A stretch of DNA of 64,000 nucleotides from Boswellia sacra (taxonomy: Eukaryota > Streptophyta > Magnoliopsida > Sapindales > Burseraceae): contig SNVD02005036.1 of the NCBI GenBank assembly GCA_013180625.2, positions 1-64,000 of the forward strand, read 5' to 3'. Positions within the stretch are counted from its first letter, which is position 1. Every line of letters starts with the position of its first letter. Below are positions 56,550 to 64,000 of this stretch, piece by piece. The position numbers and the translations under genes were made by a program. Under the pieces are notes generated by a model. It was given only the letters and a program-made list of their open reading frames with translations. It made no database searches and had not been told where the DNA came from.

Positions 56550-59090
56550 ATGGTGATGGCTGTGGCGTCTCCAAAGAAGGCTGTTTCGATTACCAGAAAG
56601 GTGTGGGAGACTGTTTATGGAAATTACAGCACGAGTAACAAGAGGTGTTCGTATGATAGCGAGGTTGATTTGTATGAGGAGGAGGATGATACCACCATGG
56701 AGCTGATACAGATTGGTGCTGAGAGAACCAAGAATGTGTTGATTCTCATGAGTGATACAGGTGGAGGTCATCGAGCCTCTGCTGAGGCCATTCGTGATGC
56801 CTTCAAGATTGAGTTTGGAGATGAATACAGGGTACAATTGCTTGCTTGCTACCTCTCTTCTTCTTTCTTCTATTATATATATGTATATTTACTTTTCAAG
56901 TTTATGCTTATTATATGAAGAATATGCTATTTGAGTGAAGTTTGATACTTTTTATTTTTTTGTGCTAATATTTGGAAGCTTTTTGTTTCTTTTATTTGAA
57001 GATTTTCTGATGTCTTTTGTTGGAGTTGTTATGTGAATTGTGAATTTGTCGGCTTCTGTAATGATGTTAATTGGCATGTTATTATGTATATTGTTTCAGA
57101 TATTTGTAAAGGATGTTTGCAAAGAATATGCTGGATGGCCTTTAAATGACATGGAGAGATCCTACAAGTTCATGCTAAAACATGTACAATTATGGAAGGT
57201 TGCGTTTCACAGTACCTCTCCTAGATGGATTCACAGCTCCTATCTTGCTGCCATTGCCGCCTACTATGCCAAGTATGTCCATCTGGAGCAATTTAATTAA
57301 CCTTTAACTTAATTCATCGATCCCTTCTTTCCATTGTTTAATCATTGTAATTCTGTGACCAAGATGTGTTATATAACATTTGCATCCCGCAATTTAATAT
57401 TGGAAGCTCTGATTTGAATCTTGCAATTGGATATCTTTGATGATGACCTGAGCATTGTTTAACTTCATCCATTTGTGATATTTCATTTGTCTTCTTCAAA
57501 ATGGTTCTTTATTACCCGCTTGAACCTTGACCAATTGTTAGAAGCTAGCCAGCTATATAGCTGCGCAAACCTCATTCTTTATTATTCAAAGCAAAAATGA
57601 ATATATCACTACTGAAGATTGGTGAATCCATTATTCTAATTTATTATCTAAATATCATTACTCTGCAATGCATGATTGAAGGGAGGTGGAGGCTGGTTTG
57701 ATGGAGTACAAGCCCGACATTATCATAAGTGTTCATCCTCTGATGCAGCACATTCCCCTGTGGGTTCTGAAATGGCAAGGCCTGCAGAAGAAAGTGATAT
57801 TTTTCACAGTCATTACAGACCTTAATACTTGCCATCCTACATGGTCAGTCAATAAATTGTTATTTTCATTTTTCATCTTTGTCCATGAATTAGACTGTAT
57901 CTGTTGTTATTAACATTTGAATCTGTAATCAGGTTTCATCCTGGGGTCAATAGATGCTACTGCCCATCACAGGAGGTAGCCAAGAGGGCTTTGCTTGATG
58001 GCCTAGAAGAGTCTCAAATAAGGGTTTTTGGCTTGCCCATTCGGCCTTCTTTTGCCCGTGCAGTTCTTTCCAAGGTCGTTGATTCAAATCATGTACTTGC
58101 ATACTTTCTGCCTTGATGAGAATGAGATAGAACTAGACTTTTTTTTAACCTCAGTTTGATTGTTTAGGATGATTTGAGACGAGAACTCGAAATGGACCCC
58201 AACTTGCCAGCAGTGCTACTAATGGGAGGGGCTGAAGGGATGGGTCCTGTAAAGAAAACTGCAAGGGCTCTGGGAGAATCTCTGTTTGATATAGAAACTG
58301 GAAAACCAATTGGACAGTTGATTATAATTTGTGGCCGGAATAAAACTCTTGCTTCTACGCTAGAATCCGACAATTGGATGATCCCAGTTAAGGTAATTGC
58401 TTCTAACTGATCCTATATCAAACACAAAATCAATTGCACTTTCATTGTATCTGTATTGTCATGAACTGAAAAATTTTCCTTGCATTATTGCAGGTTCGAG
58501 GATTTGAGAGACAGATGGAGAAATGGATGGGAGCTTGTGACTGCCTAATAACAAAAGTATGTAAAAAATCATTTCTTGATATTGATAGTCTGTAAACATT
58601 GCCAAGTATTTTAGACTCAATAGATATGCGTGATTCTTCAGGCTGGACCTGGTACAATTGCTGAGGCACTGATTAGAGGGCTTCCAATTATCCTCAATGA
58701 CTACATTCCTGGACAAGTAAGTGATAAATTTTTATGCTAAATGAACTTTGCTTGTCAAGTCAAAATTTACATAGCAGTTTCAAGTTCCAACCTCATTGCT
58801 AACATTTTCACCATCATTTGATAACCCAGGAAAAGGGCAATGTACCATATGTCGTAGACAATGGGGCTGGCGTCTTCACCAGAAATCCTAAAGAAACTGC
58901 TAAAATGGTAGCAGAATGGTTCAGCACCAAGAAAGATGAACTCAATAGAATGTCAGAGAATGCCCTTAAACTTGCACAACCAGAGGCAGTGTTCGACATT
59001 GTAAAGGACATTCATGAACTTGCCGGACAACGAGGGCCACTAGCCAACATTCCTTACATATTGACATCTTCATTCACAAGCTTAATCTAA
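56550..59090 (+). CDS. MGD: Type-B monogalactosyldiacylglycerol synthase (MGD2/MGD3-like)
   Basis: Transfers galactose from UDP-galactose to diacylglycerol to make MGDG at the outer plastid envelope. Eight exons with GT-AG introns: 56550-56831, 57100-57272, 57682-57843, 57933-58074, 58168-58392, 58494-58556, 58642-58716, 58830-59090; joined length 1383 nt, 460 aa, close to Arabidopsis MGD2/3. Motifs: [14 protein letters not shown] (residues 68-81, N-terminal GT28 MGDG-synthase domain), HPLMQHIP (170-177), [10 protein letters not shown] (197-206), [10 protein letters not shown] (270-279), and the GT28 sugar-nucleotide region [15 protein letters not shown] (350-364) with YIPGQEKGN. The start at 56550 gives a short N-terminus without an obvious transit peptide, which separates type B from the plastid-inner-envelope type A. 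All junctions keep frame and no stop interrupts it. It is the only intact host gene in the window. Confidence 0.95.
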
Positions 59091-60230
59091 ATAACTAATT
59101 AGACTTCCATTCCATTTCCACTTGTTACCCTATTTAGCCAGAATGCCATGTACAAATAGCAGTCTAGTCTACACTATCATTCTTTGTCCTGAGAGTCTTG
59201 TTGTAGTAGTTTTACCAATATATGATTTGAAATCCTGCTAGAAAAAGCTCTGATTTTTGGTAGGATTTGGGATTGATTTAGGGTAATTTTTAGAGAAGCT
59301 GGGTAGGCTTATTGTGAAATATAATGGTGTTATATTTGTTTACATTAGTGTGACAAAGAGAATTTCTGATATAATGATGTTTTATTTGTTCACATTGTGA
59401 AATGAAGTTGGTGATGACGCAACTTTTGTTCATGGACTCTTTTACTTTTTTGGCTTTTGTTTGATTGTGAAAAGTTAAGTTTGCTCGACTTCAGAATGAC
59501 CCTTGTTAATGGTTGCTTACAAGTTAAGAAATCATTTTTTATCATGTGACACTTAAAAAAAGGATGATTCTAATATAACCACGATACCTGCAGTTGTCTA
59601 CTACGTTAAGAAATGACAGATATAAAAGCTTAGTTTGAAATTAAACAAGTTTACCTTCTCTTTCACACCAATAATGTAGTACCAATATCTGAGTTGTCCA
59701 ATAATTACGAGTAATTAAAAAACATCAAAATTAAAGGGGATAACTGAAAAATGACCATGTTAATGCCATCAATCATCGCCGTATTCGACATATGGATAAT
59801 TTCCTTTTTGGTGTCCAACTTTAATGTTTGACAATTAATATTTTTGTCTTTATTTTTTTTGACTCTCAAGCTTATTGATTATTAATGTCAGGGACCTTTC
59901 AGTCTGTTAGTTTTTAGCTCCCATGGGCTAATCCAAAAAAAAAAAAGGGACAGGTGGCTTGTAATCGTGGTGTCTAAATTTTTTTAGCCTATGGTCAGCT
60001 TTCAAATAACCCCATTATTTTTCTTCCTTTGAAGAGTTGTTTCAAATGATTATGAATAAATTGGGATGATACGTATGTATATGTTAAAGGGTTTAGAATT
60101 ACTTTGTGATCGAGAAATATCTATTTACTTAATTCACTAATTAAATATGTGAAGAAGGTAAAGTCAAGTTAAAGTATGGTTTGGTGGTTGGGAAAAATAT
60201 TTAACATTATATTTTTTGAAGCTTATAGTC
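59091..60230. other. Downstream region of MGD gene
   Basis: 3' untranslated and intergenic sequence. A poly-A run with G-rich end lies at about 59935-59950. No supported gene or repeat otherwise. Confidence 0.5.
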
Positions 60231-61117
60231 TGTGAAAGTTCTGGAAGTATGCAATTATAAGAAATATAACAGTAAACTGTAAAGTAAATCGGCACAGGAG
60301 GATTTTTACGTGGTTCGGTTATAAAACCTACATCCACGGACAACTATAGAGCTGCAATTCACTAAGTTCTTGTTTGTATAATCTTTAGGACCTTTTATAG
60401 TGCTGACTCACTCTCACACACTGACATAATCTTTGTAAAACAAAATTCCATCAAGATCTTAAACTCTAGTGACACTGCCCACTCTTTTTCGCAGATAACT
60501 TAACAATACACTGTTAAGTTATATATAACAAACGACGTCTGACGTTGAATTACATAAACACTTAACCCGCAAGTTATCCCAAGTGTCTATTAACTCTCAC
60601 AGACTTAATCAACAACTCATGTATGATTTCTACCTCTCATACATAAAAGACTCAAAGAATCAAATCAATAAAGACATTCCAATTTGCGTTGAAGCTTTTC
60701 TCTCAAATCCTGGAATGCTGAAACAAAGAACACTCCCCACCAACTAATAAATTTCGACAGCCAAGTTATGTAAAAATAAGTTAGTATATATAGTGGGAGG
60801 TCTGGATGAAATATCCTAAAAATCCTGTAAAAATCTAAATCAAAATTACATTAGGGTTAGGAGAAATAAAATAGGAAGGAATATAATTAAACTCCTAAAG
60901 GAATTAGGACAAATAAATATTCTACTATTCTAATTAGGATACAAGATACTATATCCTAATCTAACGAGATATTTATTATAAATCAAATACTTCCTAAAAT
61001 ATAATTCTATAAACAGTAAAATAAGAAACAACATAGTATTCTAGTTTTATCACAAGTTGAACAAAAGAATCATCATGTGTATGGCACATGCATATGTGGT
61101 AGACGTTGACACAAACA
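60231..61117 (-). repeat. 3' LTR of Sirevirus-like copy 2
   Basis: On the minus strand it starts TGTTTGTGTCAACG after a polypurine tract (AAAAGGGGGAGAT, 61118-61130) and ends about AACTTTCACA at 60231. Homologous throughout to 19794-20697. Confidence 0.82.
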
Positions 61118-61635
61118 ATCTCCCCCTTTTCAGCAACTTGTGATGAAAACACTAAACTGTTTCTGATCAAAGAAAATCACACATGATAAGTCAATCATAA
61201 CAATAAACTATCATGAAATAGCAAATAGAAAATATCATGTGTAAAGAATGAACCACTATGCTGTTACAATTCTCATAACAGAACACTGTCTGAATATGTA
61301 TATCCTACATTTTCAACACCAAGTGAAGTTGTCAAACTGATCAAACAACATGTTAATCCATTCATGGTTAGAGCAATTAGATCAACAATGAAATTAGATC
61401 ATGCAAACCATTCATCAAATCAAGATAACACAAACACACAATCATAGTAAAAACACAAAGCATCAAAATAGTCTTACTAGTCTTACTCCCCCTTACTCCT
61501 TACTGACATAATTCTCATCAGCAGTAACAAAACATCAAACAGACAGAACAGAGTTAACAAAAAAAAAAAACGGTTATATCAGAAAAAATATCAACTTCTT
61601 CTCCCCCTTGATTTCAGCACAAGTGCCAAAGGCAC
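61118..61635 (-). other. 3' untranslated region of Sirevirus-like copy 2
   Basis: Corresponds to 19205-19793 of copy 1, with AAGGGGGAGAA-type purine blocks (about 61486-61500 and 61601-61612). No gene. Confidence 0.7.
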
Positions 61636-63534
61636 TTAACGAAGTCGTGAAGACTTGCGAACTGGTGGGGAAGAGGAACTGCCAGGACGCTTCTTGAATC
61701 TGCCAGCCTTCTCTTTATATCTCTTCCTAGTTGTGGTAGGAGTTGGCTGCTCAGAAGCCTTAGGAGCAGGTTGTTCTTTAGTTGTCTCAGGGGAAGTGGT
61801 AGTTACTTCAGCTACAACTCTGCGAATCTCCTTATCAAGTCTTTCTGCACGGGTTTATGTTGTGTGTAACTCAACAGTAGGTTGTTGAGTAGGAACCAGT
61901 GATTCTTCAGCAAATGTAGGTGGTGGAGATGTGGCTGGTGTAGTTCTTCAGCAGGAGTGGGTGCTTGAATGTGTTCTTCCTCAGGTTGTGCTGCAGTTGA
62001 TGAGGTTGGAGAGGTAGTATGCACTGCTTCAGGGGCTGGAGAAATAGGAGGTTCACTTTCAATAAGTGGTGAAGAGAGTTTATCTCGGATTCAACTTGTG
62101 TTGGTTCATCTGACAATGACTCATCTTGCAGTGCTGGAGCTGTTGAATCAATTGTCTTCTTCTGATTGTCAGATGGTTTCTTCACCATTTCATCTTTCCT
62201 CTTTCTTTTCAATTTTCGTCCCTTAGCAATTGACTTGATGTGCTTTTTCTTTTGCTTCTGTATTGCTGTTATGTCTGTTGCAATAGCAGGTTGTGCAACT
62301 TGTCTTGCTTCAGCAATTTGTTCAGTTTCAGCAAGCATTGGAGTATCAGGAACCGGTGTATGCTCAGTTGACTTCGCAGGATCCATATGTTCAGTCTCCA
62401 TTGGTTGTGGCTCTTCTGCTATACCATATTGCCCTGCAAATTTTGCCTCCAAAACATGCTGTTTTGCTTTGTAATTTTCAAATCCTGCACAATCTCAGTC
62501 AAGGTAGAATTTATCAACACAAGCTGTTCTTCAACATTTTTCATTTGATTTTTCCTGACTCTCTTAGGTTTTATTTTAGGTACAGGCAAGTCAATTTTAT
62601 CATGCAATCTTTGAAGAAATCCTTGGGTGATAGATTTAGACAGAATTTCTGTCTGTTCCTTGGGGCTTATAGGAATGCTATTTTGTGCAAGAATCCCTTG
62701 AATCAAGCATGGAAACACAAGCAAATGATAGTCAGAGTGATATGGACCAATCTGAACAATCATCGTATAAGCTAGCAAGCTAAAATTAATTGGTCGTTTG
62801 GTGCCCCAACAGTACAAAAATTTCACTCTATCTTCTCGAACTTGATTTTGGTGAGAAGAGGGAAGCCAATTGAATTATGCAATCTTATGCATCACCTTAT
62901 ACTTCTTCCTAAGGTACTGCTGATCTATACCATCTCTAGGTTTCCAATCAATATCTTCTCTACCAATTAATTCCTTAATCACTTCAACCATGTTAAATTC
63001 CTCATCTAAAGCATGCAAACTGCCTATGGGAATGTCCAAGAATGTGTTTATGACATTTGGAGAGAATTTCACAAACTTTTCTCTACAATAAACCTTGTGA
63101 TAATGAAAGCTTTTCGGGTCATCAATGGCAGTAGTGATATTTGCATAGAATTCTTGAATTAAAGACTTCACAGGGGATAGGAAATTTGTTACCGTACGAG
63201 TCCATTATATAGACTCAAGCAACTCATTCAGGCTATAGGTGTTGAAATATGTCAGTTTCACTGGCCTTTCCATCTGTAATTTCCTCTTTGAGGTGTATTT
63301 TACAAACTTCTGTTTGATGGCTTCCGTAAGGAACTTGTTGAACTTTGGTTTTACTTTGTCTTTCATCTTTTTCACTAGAACTTGCTCATCCTCACTTATG
63401 CCGGGATCAATAGCGATCTCTGCATGTGTTTGTTGCGTTGGAGATGACGGTACTTTGTTGCCCCTGTTGTAACTGGAGTCGCTTTGAGAAGATGAAGAAC
63501 TAGAGGTTTTTGTCGAACCAGATGAGGTAGCCAT
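61636..63534 (-). pseudogene. Sirevirus env-like ORF, copy 2
   Basis: ATG at 63534 (minus strand) starts MATSSGSTKTSSSSSSQS; a stop at about 63205 falls where copy 1 reads through IESNYW. The next frame (62875-63171) has AIDDPKSFHYHKVYCREKFV and LDIPIGSLHALDEEFN. After a TAA in place of Gln follow GTKRPINFSLLAYTMIVQI and KSITQGFLQRLHDKIDLP (62419-62826), then a Pro/Thr/Glu-rich region with frameshifts and a tail like that of copy 1, PPVRKSSRLR, ending at 61636. The shared core in two decayed copies supports a real element protein. Confidence 0.82.
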
Positions 63535-64000
63535 TGTTAGGGTTTACTGGTCTGCAAACATTTTCAGAACAGGAAGAGAGAAGCAAGACGAGGGACAGTG
63601 GAGAAACTGTTGAATGAGTATGGAATGAACAGGAGAAGCCCAAAACCAATTCGTAATATACTAGGCTAAATTTAAAGAAATTTTGTTTTTAACAAAAAAA
63701 ATTAATGTTAATTCTCTTTCCAAAGACCGTTTCATAACTGAAATTAATGAAAAAATTCAAAATTTGATTCCCATTAGAATAAGGAATTCTAATAGAATTA
63801 GGATTCCCACCACTGAAACTTCTCCCCCTCAATTCAATACAGCTGACATGGCACGTTGACACATAGACACATAAGAAAAGTCAAATTTCGGATTGGCACA
63901 AAGAACATCGTATGTTATGAAAAACGTAACAGAAAACAGTTAATAATAATATAACAACAATATCTGAGCATCATATGAATCATTCTAAGAAAGCATAAAT
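63535..64000 (-). other. Spacer upstream of env-like ORF, copy 2
   Basis: Homologous to 15400-15764 of copy 1 (for example CAGCTGACATGGCACGTTGA at 63840 and its counterpart near 15430). No gene. Confidence 0.65.

Larger units (their letters stand above)
60231..64000 (-). mobile_element. Sirevirus-like Ty1/copia element, copy 2 (3' part)
   Basis: Same family as 11397-20697, on the opposite strand. In window: 3' LTR (60231-61117), polypurine tract, 3' untranslated region, env-like ORF and part of the pol-env spacer. Pol and the 5' LTR lie beyond position 64000. Confidence 0.88.

Overview
This window is nuclear DNA of a eudicot plant. It is AT-rich, contains one intact intron-bearing plant gene, and is otherwise mostly nested LTR retrotransposons (Athila-like and chromovirus Ty3 elements, Sirevirus-like Ty1/copia elements), an endogenous pararetrovirus fragment and small DNA transposons. 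I cannot name the species from sequence alone.

Layout. 1-11396: an almost complete Athila-like Ty3 element (5' LTR cut by the window edge, tRNA-Asp primer site, broken gag-pol, 3' LTR). Between pol and the 3' LTR it carries two non-retroviral reading frames: a basic, Cys-rich frame (7236-7784) that resembles the small nucleic-acid-binding/silencing-suppressor proteins of plant flexiviruses, and an intronless, full-length LOG cytokinin-activating enzyme (8028-8672). The element sits inside the gag of a Sirevirus-like copia element (11397-20697), whose env-like ORF is split in turn by a solo LTR (17326-18895, TSD CATGG). 21061-23162: an endogenous caulimovirid fragment with (TA)n tracts at both ends, internally rearranged head-to-head.

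24865-40246: a decayed CDKD-type (CDK-activating kinase) gene with identifiable exons on either side of a 12-kb retroelement nest (27124-39368). The nest is a minus-strand chromovirus (H) whose RNase H/integrase part has been replaced by two oppositely oriented partial copies (A, B) of a second chromovirus family, plus the 5' LTR and leader of a third family. 41931-43376 is a solo LTR (TSD ACTAA). 43519-43919 may be a GT61 glycosyltransferase fragment. 44601-50240 is a complete but broken third copy (C) of the A/B family.

50241-56549 is AT-rich intergenic DNA with a 954-bp foldback MULE-type element (exact 9-bp TSD TTTTCATAT). 56550-59090 is the only intact host gene, a type-B monogalactosyldiacylglycerol synthase in eight exons encoding 460 aa. 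60231-64000 is the 3' half of a second Sirevirus-like element on the minus strand.

The most unusual feature is the Athila-like element carrying both a viral-suppressor-like frame and a LOG gene. Both are damaged by nonsense codons here, so this copy is not expected to make either protein in full, but each keeps one reading frame and its family motifs.
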